33,639 nucleotides of DNA from an uncultured Caldimonas sp. (GCF_946480305.1 NZ_CAMLJQ010000047.1:1-33639), one strand, 5' to 3'. Shown: positions 7,510 to 15,771, counted from the first letter of the stretch. Notes: a model not told the origin generated them from the sequence alone. Translations and numbers: made by a program.

Positions 7510-9764
7510 GTTCATCCATCACCGAAGACGGCGACCTCGGGCAGCCCACCGTGCTGCTCGTGGACGACGACGAGGTGAACCTGTTGCTGACGTCGATCGC
7601 GCTGCGCGAGCGCGGGTTCTCGATCACCGAGGCCGCAAGCGGCGAGCGCGCGCTCGCCTTGCTCGCCGACTGGTCGCCGGACGTCGTCGTGCTCGACGCG
7701 ATCATGCCGGGCCTGGACGGCTTTTCGGCCTGCCGCGAGTTGCGCGCGATGCCCGGTTTCCAGTCCATCCCGGTGCTCATGCTCACCGGCCTCGACGACG
7801 AGGCGTCGATCAACCGTGCCTATGAAGCCGGGGCGACCGACTTTTTCGTCAAGTCCAATCAGTGGAGCCTGCTTGCCGGGCGGCTGCGCTACCTGCTGCG
7901 GTCCTCGCGCACCCGGCTGGAACTGGAGCGCAGCAAGGCCCAGCTGGCCCGTGCGCAGGATCTGGCGCGCATGGGCAGCTTTGACTGGCGGCCGGGCTGC
8001 GGCGAAGTGCTGTTCTCCGTGGAAGCGCTGCGTGTGTTCGGGCTCGGCCCGGCGGACGCACTGACGATCCGCAGCGTGCTGCGCATGATTCCGCGCGACG
8101 AGCGCAAGGGCTTTTTCGCCATCCTGCGCGAGGTGCTGACGCACTACACCGTCTTGTGCACCGACGTGCCGGTGCGGCTGGCCGATGGCCGGCAGCGCGT
8201 GCTGCACCTGGAGGCCGAACCGGAGTTCGACGAGCACGGTGCCGTTTACGGCTACAACGGCATCGTGCAGGACGTGACCGACCGGCGCATCGCCGAAGAC
8301 AAGATCAAGCACCTTGCCAACTTCGATTCGCTGACAGGTCTGCCCAACCGGCGCCAGCTCATCTGGCGCGCCGAGCGGGCCATCGAGCACGCGCGCCACA
8401 TGGGCCACCAGGTGAGCCTGCTGCTGATCGACCTCGACCGCTTCAAGATCATCAACGACACCCTCGGCCATGCCGCCGGCGACGAACTGCTGGTGGAAGT
8501 GGCGCGCCGCCTGCGCGGCTGCGTGCGGCATTCCGACCAGGTCATCGACGCGACCGTCGACACCGCCGGCTCGCGCGCGCACCGCACGCTGGAAGCGGTC
8601 GGCCGGCTGGGCGGCGACGAGTTCGTCGCATTGCTGTCGGAGGTGGGCGACGAGCGCGACGCCGAACGCGTGGCGATGCGCATCCTCGAATCGCTGCGCG
8701 AACCGGTGCTGGTGGGCGGGCAGGAATGCTTCGTCACCGCCAGCGTCGGCATTGCGCTGTACCCGCGTGACGGTCTCACCGTGGCCGACCTGCTGCGCAA
8801 TTCCGACGTGGCCATGTACTCGGTCAAGGCACAGGGGCGCAATGCCGCGTCGGTCTACACGCCGCAACTGGCTGGCAAGGGGCGCGAGAAGCTCGAACTC
8901 GAGACGGCCCTGCACAAGGCCCTGGAGCGCGAGGAGCTGGTGCTGCACTACCAGCCCAAGATCGACGTGCGGGCGGGCCGCTTCATGGGTGCCGAGGCCT
9001 TGATGCGCTGGCAGCGCGGCGGGCAGATCGTGCCGCCGGGCGAGTTCATCCCGCTGGCAGAAGAGACCGGGCTGATCATCCCGATGAGCCACTGGGCGGT
9101 GCGCGAGGCGATCCGGCAGGCGCGCGCGTGGCAGAACTCCTTCGGCTTCGATGCCTCGATTGCCGTCAACATGCCCAGCCGCATGTTCCAGCGTACCGAC
9201 CTGATGGAGAAGATCCAGAACGCGCTGACGGAGCAGCAGGTCGACCCGCGCTGCCTCGAGCTCGAGATAACCGAGACGGGCCTGATGAAGGACCTGCAGA
9301 ACGTGATCCCCGCGTTGAAGCGGCTCAATGCCCTGGGTGTCGAGATCTCGATCGACGACTTCGGCACCGGTTATTCGTCGCTGGCCTACCTGACCACGCT
9401 GCCGATCAGCGAACTGAAGATCGACCGCTCCTTCGTGCGCGAACTGGGCCATCGGCCCGAGAGCACGGCGGTCGTCACGGCCATCATCGCGCTGGCGCGC
9501 TCGCTCGGCCTGCGCGTCATTGCCGAAGGCGTGGAAACCACGCTGCAGATGGAAGTGTTGAACCGGCTCGGCTGCGGCATCATGCAGGGCTTCCTGTTCA
9601 GCAAGCCGCTACCGGCTGCCGCGTTGGAGCAGTGGATCCGCGAGACGGTCCTGCCCCAGAAAGCCCCGTGGATCGGCGCCGCCGGCTCCGCGAATGCCGA
9701 GGTCGTGAGCGAAGGCGCGGTGACGTCGATCAACGTGCCGCCCCGCGTCAAACCGGCGCATTGA
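7506..9764 (+). CDS. REC-PAS-GGDEF-EAL c-di-GMP turnover enzyme
   Basis: 752 residues. The N-terminal receiver has D20-D22, phospho-acceptor D64 (VVLDAIMPG), T94 and K116. A PAS-like domain spans about 155-265. The cyclase domain has an intact GGDEF (369-373), and the phosphodiesterase domain an intact EAL (497-499), the DDFGTGYSS segment (D617-D618) and EGVET. Both catalytic sets look complete, so it could make and degrade c-di-GMP, with receiver phosphorylation choosing the balance. An insertion of about 20 residues between RHSD and GGDEF displaces the usual product-inhibition site. The start is the ATG overlapping the hybrid kinase stop; the frame is open further upstream, but that stretch lies inside the kinase. 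The obvious phosphodonor is that kinase's HPt; this is inferred from coupling. Confidence 0.9.
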   Translation: MSSSITEDGDLGQPTVLLVDDDEVNLLLTSIALRERGFSITEAASGERALALLADWSPDVVVLDAIMPGLDGFSACRELRAMPGFQSIPVLMLTGLDDEASINRAYEAGATDFFVKSNQWSLLAGRLRYLLRSSRTRLELERSKAQLARAQDLARMGSFDWRPGCGEVLFSVEALRVFGLGPADALTIRSVLRMIPRDERKGFFAILREVLTHYTVLCTDVPVRLADGRQRVLHLEAEPEFDEHGAVYGYNGIVQDVTDRRIAEDKIKHLANFDSLTGLPNRRQLIWRAERAIEHARHMGHQVSLLLIDLDRFKIINDTLGHAAGDELLVEVARRLRGCVRHSDQVIDATVDTAGSRAHRTLEAVGRLGGDEFVALLSEVGDERDAERVAMRILESLREPVLVGGQECFVTASVGIALYPRDGLTVADLLRNSDVAMYSVKAQGRNAASVYTPQLAGKGREKLELETALHKALEREELVLHYQPKIDVRAGRFMGAEALMRWQRGGQIVPPGEFIPLAEETGLIIPMSHWAVREAIRQARAWQNSFGFDASIAVNMPSRMFQRTDLMEKIQNALTEQQVDPRCLELEITETGLMKDLQNVIPALKRLNALGVEISIDDFGTGYSSLAYLTTLPISELKIDRSFVRELGHRPESTAVVTAIIALARSLGLRVIAEGVETTLQMEVLNRLGCGIMQGFLFSKPLPAAALEQWIRETVLPQKAPWIGAAGSANAEVVSEGAVTSINVPPRVKPAH

Positions 9765-9773
9765 CCCCGAACC

Positions 9774-11642
9774 ATGATCGACCCCACGCCCGGTGCCACC
9801 AGCCGCGCGACGCAGCCTGCGCCGCTGGGCGGCCCGACCGTTCCACCGGCTCAGCTGGCGAAGGCGGCGCTGCGGCGCCTGGCGCAGGAGCGGCTGGAGC
9901 CCACGCCCGAAAACTACCGGCGCGCCTACCGGGCGGAGGCCGGCGAGCCGCCTGATGGCGAGCCGCCTTTGCCGCCAGCCGCGCAGCGCGTGATCGAGCG
10001 GCTGGCCGCGCATTTGCCGGGCGCGCCGGCAGCGCTGCTCGATGCACTGCAGCACGGCAAGTGGGAGCACGCCGATCGATTGTTGGCGTCGGCCGGCGAC
10101 AGCGATGCCGCGGCGGCGCAGGCCCAGGCCTGGGCGGCGCTGATCGGCCGTCTCGTCAAAGGGGTCGAGCGCGGAGGCCGGCAATGGACCAGCGGTCGCA
10201 AGAAGGACAGCCTGCAGCGCGTGCTGGCGGGCAGCCGCAGCGACCCCCAGCGTCTGCAACAGCGACTGAGCCAGCTGGCGAGCAGCTGGGAGACCGACAC
10301 CGCGGCCGACCCCGCCGTGCAGGCCGATCCTCTGCTGGCCGAGGCGATGTCCGCCGGCGGGCCGCTCACCGCACCGGCCGAGCTGGCACCGCTGACGCCT
10401 CCGGCACCCTCTGCCCACCCATCGCTCGCACTGGATCACGACGGCCTGCTGCCTGCGGCATGGCAGGCGGTCGTGGGGGATCTGGCCGGCGCCATCGAGC
10501 CGGCGATGCCGAGCGATGACCCCCGGTGCGTGCGCCTCAAGTCGCGCCTCGCCGAGCTGCTGCCACCGTTGGCGAGCGACGCTGACGACGACTTGGCCGA
10601 AGACTGGCGCGGCTGGGCCGATGATGCCCAGCGCCTGCTCGAACACCGCCAGCATCTGACCGACCAGTTGCGGGTGCTGTGCGAGGAACTGACCGCCGGA
10701 CTGGCGGATCTTTCCGAAGACAGCTCCTGGGTGCAAGGCCAGTGCGAGGCCATGCGCACCAAGCTGCAGGAGGGGCTGACCGCCCGCACGGTGCGATCGG
10801 TGAGCCACATGCTGCATTCCACCCGCACGCAGCAGCTCGAACTGAAGACGCAGCGCAACCACGCGCGCGACCTGTTGAAGCAGGCCATCAACAGCATGCT
10901 GCAGGAGATCGGCGAACTCGGCCTGCACACCGGGCGCTTCCAGGACAGCATGGGTCGCTACGCCGTCGCGATCGAGCAGGCCGACTCGCTGGAGAGCCTG
11001 GCCGGCATGGTGAAGGAGCTGGTCGAGGAAACCAAGTCCGTGCAGAGCAAGGTGGGCCAGACGCAGCAGCGCCTGCAGATCGAGCAGGCCGAGGCCGATC
11101 ACCTGCAGGAACGCGTGCGCGAACTGGAAACCGAACTGCAACGCCTGTCGGCCGAGGTGTCGACCGATCAGCTCACCGAGATCGCCAACCGGCGCGGTCT
11201 GATCCAGGCGTTCGATACCGAGCACGCGCGCATGCAGCGCACGGGCCGGGAGCTGGCCGTCGGCTTGCTCGACATCGACAACTTCAAGAAGCTCAACGAC
11301 ACGCTGGGCCACCAGACCGGCGACCAGGCGCTCAAGTTCCTTGCCAACAACGTCAAGCAGGCGTTGCGGCCGATGGACACGGTGGCCCGCTACGGCGGGG
11401 AAGAGTTCGTCGTGCTGCTGCCCGAAACCAACGCCGAGGAGGCCAGCGTCGTGCTGACGCGCCTGCAGCGCACGCTGACGGCGAGCTTCTTCATGCACGA
11501 GGACAAGCAGGTCTTCGTGACGTTCTCGGCCGGCGTCACGCTCTACCGGCACGGCGAGCGCCTGGAAGAGACGCTGGACCGCGCCGACGAGGCACTCTAC
11601 GAGGCCAAGCGGACCGGCAAGAACCGCACGTGCGTGGCGTGA
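9774..11642 (+). CDS. Diguanylate cyclase with unusual helical N-terminus
   Basis: 622 residues, no signal peptide or membrane helix, so cytoplasmic. The last 165 or so residues form a GGDEF domain with active-site GGEEF (541-545) and, five residues before it, RPMD (532-535), the intact c-di-GMP inhibitory site; this should be an active, feedback-inhibited cyclase. Residues about 340-480 are strongly helical and coiled-coil-like, rich in Gln and Glu, a plausible dimerisation rod. The N-terminus opens with AKAALRRLAQERLEPTPENY, a pattern I associate with a group of proteobacterial cyclases of unknown input, followed by an Ala/Pro-rich region I cannot assign. It begins 9 bp after the REC-GGDEF-EAL gene and is probably the third gene of that operon. 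The stop lies one base from the convergent ASRT gene. Confidence 0.88.
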   Translation: MIDPTPGATSRATQPAPLGGPTVPPAQLAKAALRRLAQERLEPTPENYRRAYRAEAGEPPDGEPPLPPAAQRVIERLAAHLPGAPAALLDALQHGKWEHADRLLASAGDSDAAAAQAQAWAALIGRLVKGVERGGRQWTSGRKKDSLQRVLAGSRSDPQRLQQRLSQLASSWETDTAADPAVQADPLLAEAMSAGGPLTAPAELAPLTPPAPSAHPSLALDHDGLLPAAWQAVVGDLAGAIEPAMPSDDPRCVRLKSRLAELLPPLASDADDDLAEDWRGWADDAQRLLEHRQHLTDQLRVLCEELTAGLADLSEDSSWVQGQCEAMRTKLQEGLTARTVRSVSHMLHSTRTQQLELKTQRNHARDLLKQAINSMLQEIGELGLHTGRFQDSMGRYAVAIEQADSLESLAGMVKELVEETKSVQSKVGQTQQRLQIEQAEADHLQERVRELETELQRLSAEVSTDQLTEIANRRGLIQAFDTEHARMQRTGRELAVGLLDIDNFKKLNDTLGHQTGDQALKFLANNVKQALRPMDTVARYGGEEFVVLLPETNAEEASVVLTRLQRTLTASFFMHEDKQVFVTFSAGVTLYRHGERLEETLDRADEALYEAKRTGKNRTCVA

Positions 11643-11650
11643 CTCACGCC
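11636..11650. other. Small hairpin spanning two convergent stop codons
   Basis: ggcgtg (11636-11641) pairs with cacgcc (11645-11650) around act, covering the stop codons of the cyclase and of the convergent ASRT-like gene. It has no T run, so it is at best a weak bidirectional terminator; the two transcripts must overlap. Confidence 0.3.
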
Positions 11651-12021
11651 GGCGCGGCGTAGGCGACCGTGCTCAGCAAGGCCAGCGCCGGCTGCCGCGT
11701 ATCCAGCCGCGTGTGCTGCACGACGATGGGCACGTCGGACTCGATCACGCTCGCATAGTCGGTGCCACGGGGCACCGGTTCCGGGTCCTTCAGATCGTTG
11801 AAGCGCACGTGCAACGTCCGCCGCGGCTTCACCGTCACCCGGTAAGGACCGGCGGGCGCCCGATCACTGAAGTACAGCGTGATGCGAACCTGCGCCGGCA
11901 CGTCGCCCGTGTTCAGCAGGCAGGCGGTCTCGTGGCTCTCGAGAGCCGGGCCGTCCCCCGTGCTGGATGGCGGGATGTAGCCCTCGGCGATGGCCCAGAG
12001 CGTGGCTCCAATGGCTGACAT
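11644..12021 (-). CDS. Sensory rhodopsin transducer (ASRT) family protein
   Basis: 125 residues. The whole chain resembles Anabaena sensory rhodopsin transducer: an N-terminal WAIAEGYIPP, then SHETACLLNTGD, ITLYFSDRAPAGPYR, RRTLHVRFNDL and IVVQHTRLDTRQPALALLST in the expected order and at about the usual length. ASRT is a soluble, beta-rich tetramer that interacts with a retinal sensory rhodopsin in Anabaena; many homologues occur where no rhodopsin is nearby, and their function is unknown. No rhodopsin gene lies in this window. The start is supported by AGGAG about nine bases upstream. It converges on the diguanylate cyclase and diverges from a small unknown gene, sharing a 136-bp region with inverted repeats. 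The family call is strong; a light-sensing role is not supported here. Confidence 0.88.
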   Translation of the reverse strand: MSAIGATLWAIAEGYIPPSSTGDGPALESHETACLLNTGDVPAQVRITLYFSDRAPAGPYRVTVKPRRTLHVRFNDLKDPEPVPRGTDYASVIESDVPIVVQHTRLDTRQPALALLSTVAYAAPA

Positions 12022-12087
12022 TGAACAACTCCTGCGTTGGCTGTGGCTATGGCGCTCCGGGCAACGGGAATGCCAACCGGCGACGTG

Positions 12088-12107
12088 TTACATTTCAGTA
12101 CATGTAA
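12088..12107. promoter_or_regulatory. Inverted repeat between divergent ASRT and unknown gene
   Basis: ttacat (12088-12093) and atgtaa (12102-12107) form a perfect inverted repeat with an 8-bp spacer in an A/T-rich island, unusual for this GC-rich sequence. It is central to the 136-bp region between two divergent genes, a typical place for an operator. No protein is assigned to it. Confidence 0.4.
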
Positions 12108-12113
12108 AAAAAT

Positions 12114-12132
12114 CCCATCCAACTAAGATGGG
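12114..12132 (+). other. Leader hairpin before the small unknown gene
   Basis: cccatc (12114-12119) pairs with gatggg (12127-12132) around a 7-base loop, ending 13 bases before the AGGAG ribosome-binding site of the following gene. It could be a mild translation or RNA-stability element, or half of an operator. Confidence 0.3.
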
Positions 12133-12157
12133 CCGGTCGTTTAGCAGGAGACACGAC

Positions 12158-12463
12158 ATGGGGACGCCTCACACCTTTCGCGATTGGCTTCAAGGCCACG
12201 CCGAAACGCGCCCTGGCTTGCGTCCCGTGGCGCTGCTCGTCGGTCAGGACGAAGCGGCGGCTGCGCTGTCGGACTCGCTGTCGCAGTGGCAGTTGCACTA
12301 CGCGGCGCGCGGCGCATCGTTCGAAGTGCTGGAAGCGCTGCGCGTGGCGTGGTGGGACTACATCCAGTGCCGCGCCGCAAACGCCGTTCTGGAGCCGGCC
12401 GCAAAGCGCAGGATGCGCACGCTGGAGCGCAGGCTGCAGAGTCTGGCGCCGTCGTTGCCGTGA
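12158..12463 (+). CDS. Small hypothetical protein
   Basis: 101 residues, not recognised. The start is well supported: AGGAG (12146-12150) lies seven bases before the ATG, better than an in-frame ATG at 12128 that precedes this site. The sequence has no signal peptide or membrane helix, is predicted mostly helical, contains a central AWWDYIQCRAANAV segment, and ends basic (AAKRRMRTLERRLQSL). It is divergent from the ASRT-like gene, with which it shares a promoter region, and convergent with the EamA transporter 16 bp away. Codon use matches its neighbours. Function unknown; a partner or co-regulated role with the ASRT protein is only a positional guess. Confidence 0.7.
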   Translation: MGTPHTFRDWLQGHAETRPGLRPVALLVGQDEAAAALSDSLSQWQLHYAARGASFEVLEALRVAWWDYIQCRAANAVLEPAAKRRMRTLERRLQSLAPSLP

Positions 12464-12479
12464 AGGGGCGCGGCTGCCC

Positions 12480-13376
12480 TCAGCGCCTGGAAGACACCAC
12501 GATTCCCGCGACGATGAAACCGAACGCCACCGCGTGGAACCATGCCGGCGCCTCGCCCAGCAGCGCGGCCGACAGGACCGCGGCAAAAACCGGGGTGAGG
12601 TTGCTGAAGAACGCAGCGATCGCCGGCCCCACCGTCGCCACGCCGAGTCCCCAGCAACGGTAGGCCACCAGCGAAGCGGCAATGGCGACGTAGAACAAGG
12701 CCGCGAGCACCGGCGCCGTCAACGGCACGCTCACGTCACGCAGGCTCGACTCGACTGCCGTCGCAAGGCCGGCCCACATCGTGCCGAAGACGATCTGCGC
12801 GAGCAGGAACTCGGACCAGTGCCACTCCTTGGCAGAGCCGTCGCTCGGCTTCGCGAGCATCCAGCTGTAAAGCGCCCACAGCAGCACGGCCAGCAGCATG
12901 TAGAGGTCGCCCGGAACGAGCCGCACCTGCATCAGCGTGTCCCAGCTGCCGCGCGAGATGACGAACAGCACGCCGGCCAGCGAGAGCGCCGCCCCGAGCA
13001 CCTGCGAGGCCCGCGCGCGCTCGCCGTACATCAGCGCGCCCACGCCCAGCATCCACACCGGCATGCTGGCCGCGATGAGCGTGACGTTGATCGGCGTCGA
13101 GGTCTGCAGCGCGAGGTACTGCAGCGAGTTGTAGCTGCCCACGCCGAGCAGGCCGAGCAGGGTGAACCGCCTCCAGCGCCCCCACAGCGGGCTGCCGGGC
13201 CGCAGCACGCGCCAGCCGAGCGGCAGCAGGATCAAGGCCGCGAGCAGCCAGCGCAGGAAGTTGAGCGTCAATGGCGCCACGGTGCCGACCATGAGCCGGC
13301 CGACCACGGCGTTCCCGGCCCACAGCAGCGGCGGCAAGGTCAGGAGCAAGGCAGTCTTGGCGGTGATGCGGGTCAT
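12480..13376 (-). CDS. EamA/DMT family transporter, about 10 membrane helices
   Basis: 298 residues, nearly all hydrophobic, with two EamA halves (about 8-140 and 155-297) of five helices each, the usual size and layout of drug/metabolite superfamily exporters in the inner membrane. The halves show the familiar PPLLWAGNAVVGR opening and the closing NLTPVFAAVLSAALLGE motif. Substrates in the family range from amino acids to metabolites and cannot be told from sequence. It is the last of three leftward genes (DUF2189 protein, DUF2007 protein, this one) separated by about 80-bp gaps, so co-transcription is possible but not shown. Confidence 0.9.
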   Translation of the reverse strand: MTRITAKTALLLTLPPLLWAGNAVVGRLMVGTVAPLTLNFLRWLLAALILLPLGWRVLRPGSPLWGRWRRFTLLGLLGVGSYNSLQYLALQTSTPINVTLIAASMPVWMLGVGALMYGERARASQVLGAALSLAGVLFVISRGSWDTLMQVRLVPGDLYMLLAVLLWALYSWMLAKPSDGSAKEWHWSEFLLAQIVFGTMWAGLATAVESSLRDVSVPLTAPVLAALFYVAIAASLVAYRCWGLGVATVGPAIAAFFSNLTPVFAAVLSAALLGEAPAWFHAVAFGFIVAGIVVSSRR

Positions 13377-13394
13377 GCACAGGTCTTCAGTGCG

Positions 13395-13429
13395 CCCCTT
13401 GGCGGCACAGGCCCGCCACCTGCAAGGGG
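13395..13429 (-). other. Imperfect stem-loop between DUF2007 gene and transporter
   Basis: ggcgg (13401-13405) pairs with ccgcc (13413-13417), and outer arms cccctt and aagggg pair across a one-sided bulge. It lacks a T run in either direction, so it may be an RNA-processing or attenuating hairpin, or a remnant of a GC-rich intergenic repeat. Confidence 0.3.
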
Positions 13430-13462
13430 GGCGAGTTCATTCGGGGGGTGCCCGTTGTTCAC

Positions 13463-13771
13463 TCAGAGGCCGGGCATGTTAGCGCCGCATTTCCAGCATT
13501 GCTCGAACGGTCCTTCTATCAGCTCGTTGCAAGCTTCGCAGACCCACCGTCGCTCGCGTGGGTGCTGCAGTTCGTGCAACAGGCGGCGGGCGTCGTCGAG
13601 CCGATGGGTGTCGATCAACCAGACTTCGGGCAGGCTTTGATCAGGTGGAATCTCACCTGCGATGCCGCTGGCGTAGAGCCGCTGCACACAGGCTTCGATC
13701 CCCGCCTGCGTCAGCCAGTCTGCCCAGAGAGTGGCAACGAGTAGGTTGGGCGCCTGCGTGAGCTTGAGCAT
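13463..13771 (-). CDS. DUF2007-type protein with C-terminal zinc ribbon
   Basis: 102 residues. The first 65 or so match the small alpha-beta DUF2007 domain (putative signal-transducing protein): an opening LVATLWADWLTQAGIEA segment, then EVWLIDTHRLDDARRLL. The C-terminus has two CxxC pairs (C78/C81 and C92/C95), a probable zinc-binding ribbon that may contact nucleic acid or protein. No signal peptide or membrane helix. The biochemical role of this family is not established. It sits between a DUF2189 membrane protein and an EamA transporter on the same strand. No clear ribosome-binding site is visible before the ATG. Confidence 0.82.
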   Translation of the reverse strand: MLKLTQAPNLLVATLWADWLTQAGIEACVQRLYASGIAGEIPPDQSLPEVWLIDTHRLDDARRLLHELQHPRERRWVCEACNELIEGPFEQCWKCGANMPGL

Positions 13772-13850
13772 GGCGCCATGCTACTGCGTGCCCCCTGGCC
13801 GGCGCGCGTAAGGCCGCCCGCGGCACGTCGACCCGGGAATGCCACCTCGA

Positions 13851-14633
13851 TCACTCGACGGCGGGAACGGCCGCCCGATAGGCGTGCCACGACGCATGGC
13901 CGAGCACAGGCCCGGCGATGAGCAGGCCGAGGAACCACGGCAGCAGTGCCAGCACCACGAGCCCGGTGATCAGCGCACCCCACCACACCATCACCAGCGG
14001 CTGCGTCAACACCAGCCGCAGGCTGGTGAGACCGGCGGTGATCGCGTCGGCCTGGCGGTCGAGGATCATCGGGATCGCCACCACGCTGACGGCGAAGATC
14101 AGGCCGGCGAACACGCCGCCGACCGCAAGGTACGCGACGATGAAACCCAGGTTCTGCGGGTCGAGCAGCTGCAGCACCGAGCCCTTGAAGTCCGGCATGC
14201 CGTCGAAGCTGACCGCGAACACGATCAGCGAGGCGCGCCCCCACAGCATTTCGAGGATCAGCAGCACGCCACCGAAGATCGCCATCGTGCCCAGGTTCGA
14301 CTCCCAAGCAGGCAGCGAACCGCCGAGGTCAGGCCGTTCGCCACGCTCCAGCGCGCGGCTTGCCTCGTAGAGGCCCAGGCAGAGGAAGGGCCCGACCAGC
14401 AGGAAGCCGGCACTGAGCGCGAGCGTCCAGGCCGGTGCATGGCGGAACACGAGCATCAGGGTCCAGCCCATCAACGCGAAGCAGGTGCCGTAGAAGCAAC
14501 CGATGCCCGGACAGCGCACGAAGTCGCGCCAACCGAGCGCGAGCCACCGCAACGGCGCGCCGAACGACAAGCGGTTCCGCGGGATGTCGAGTGCCGAGGC
14601 CGGCTGGGCAGTGTGCGGCGAGTGTGCATCCAT
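13851..14633 (-). CDS. DUF2189 family integral membrane protein
   Basis: 260 residues from MDAHSPHTAQ, with six or so hydrophobic helices, two of them within residues 45-95. The pattern (a short polar N-terminus, then LGWRDFVRCPGIGCFYG and GPFLCLGLYEASRALERGE) fits the DUF2189 family of proteobacterial inner-membrane proteins, often found near cytochrome oxidase or metabolism genes but of unknown function. The frame is open further upstream, but that part overlaps the divergent oxidoreductase gene and reads as non-coding, so the internal ATG is chosen although it lacks a strong ribosome-binding site. It is probably the first of three leftward genes. Confidence 0.82.
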   Translation of the reverse strand: MDAHSPHTAQPASALDIPRNRLSFGAPLRWLALGWRDFVRCPGIGCFYGTCFALMGWTLMLVFRHAPAWTLALSAGFLLVGPFLCLGLYEASRALERGERPDLGGSLPAWESNLGTMAIFGGVLLILEMLWGRASLIVFAVSFDGMPDFKGSVLQLLDPQNLGFIVAYLAVGGVFAGLIFAVSVVAIPMILDRQADAITAGLTSLRLVLTQPLVMVWWGALITGLVVLALLPWFLGLLIAGPVLGHASWHAYRAAVPAVE

Positions 14634-14787
14634 GTGCGCAGCGTAGGAGCAAACCCGAGGCGTACGAAAGGCGGGAGAACGAGCATCGGCGCCTTGCCGC
14701 AGATCAAGGGCGTCGGCCTGCAAGTTTTTCCATCGCGGCGTATGGTGTCGCCTGTTTGATGTCGCACCCGACCGAGGAGAACCGCAC

Positions 14788-15771
14788 ATGCCTCTTGCCG
14801 TCCAGATCCGCCGCACCGGCGGGCCCGAAGTGATCGAGTTGGCCGAGGTGGCCGTGGGCGATCCGGGCCCGGGCGAGATCCGCATCCGCCATCACGCCTG
14901 CGGCGTGAACTTCATCGACGTGTACCACCGCAACGGCCTCTACGCGCTGCCGCTGCCCTTGACCTTGGGCATGGAAGCGGCAGGTGTGGTGGAGGCGGTG
15001 GGTGACGGCGTGTCGCACCTGCGGCCCGGCGATCGCGCGGCGTATGCCAGCCAGCCGCCCGGCGCCTACAGCGAGGTCCGCGTGATGCCGGCCAAGTGCG
15101 TCGTGAAGCTGCCCGATGCGATCAGCTTCGAGGACGCTGCGGCGATGATGCTCAAGGGCCTCACCGTGCAGTACCTGCTGCGCAAGACGCAGCCGCAAGG
15201 CGGCCTGCAGCCGGGCGACTTCATCCTGTTTCATGCGGCGGCCGGTGGCGTCGGCCTGATCGCGTGCCAGTGGGCGCGGGCGATGGGTCTGCAGCTGATC
15301 GGCACGGCCGGGTCGGACGAGAAATGCGCGGTGGCGCTGGAGCATGGCGCGTCGCATGCGATCAACTACAGCCGCGAGAACTTCGTCGAGCGGGTGAAGC
15401 AGATCACGAACGGGCGGGGCGTGAAGGCGGTGTACGACGCGGTCGGCAAGGACACCTGGGACGGCTCGCTGGACTGCCTGCAGCCTTTCGGGTTGATGGC
15501 GAGCTATGGCAACGCCTCCGGCCCGGTGGCGCCGATCTCTCTTGCGACGCTGGCGGCCAAGGGCTCGCTCTACGTGACGCGGCCCACCGTGTTCACGCAC
15601 CTCGCCACACGCGAATCGACGCAGGCCATGGCCGACGACCTCTTTGCCATGGTCACCAGCGGGCAGGTCCGGGTCCGCATCGACCAGCGGTACGCACTCA
15701 AGGACGCAGCCCAGGCGCATGTGGACCTGGAGGCACGAAGGACCATCGGTTCGAGCGTGTTGCTGCCCTGA
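14788..15771 (+). CDS. NADPH:quinone oxidoreductase, zinc-independent MDR family
   Basis: 327 residues, the usual length. An N-terminal GroES-like substrate domain (about 1-120) is followed by a Rossmann domain with AAAGGVG (150-156), the variant loop typical of quinone reductases in the medium-chain dehydrogenase family. The structural-zinc cysteine cluster is absent. Such enzymes reduce quinones or activated alkenes in the cytoplasm with NADPH. The ATG has a strong GAGGAG about ten bases upstream. It diverges from the DUF2189 gene across about 155 bp and converges, with one base between stops, on a hybrid kinase; there is no operon partner, so the physiological substrate cannot be named. 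Confidence 0.92.
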   Translation: MPLAVQIRRTGGPEVIELAEVAVGDPGPGEIRIRHHACGVNFIDVYHRNGLYALPLPLTLGMEAAGVVEAVGDGVSHLRPGDRAAYASQPPGAYSEVRVMPAKCVVKLPDAISFEDAAAMMLKGLTVQYLLRKTQPQGGLQPGDFILFHAAAGGVGLIACQWARAMGLQLIGTAGSDEKCAVALEHGASHAINYSRENFVERVKQITNGRGVKAVYDAVGKDTWDGSLDCLQPFGLMASYGNASGPVAPISLATLAAKGSLYVTRPTVFTHLATRESTQAMADDLFAMVTSGQVRVRIDQRYALKDAAQAHVDLEARRTIGSSVLLP

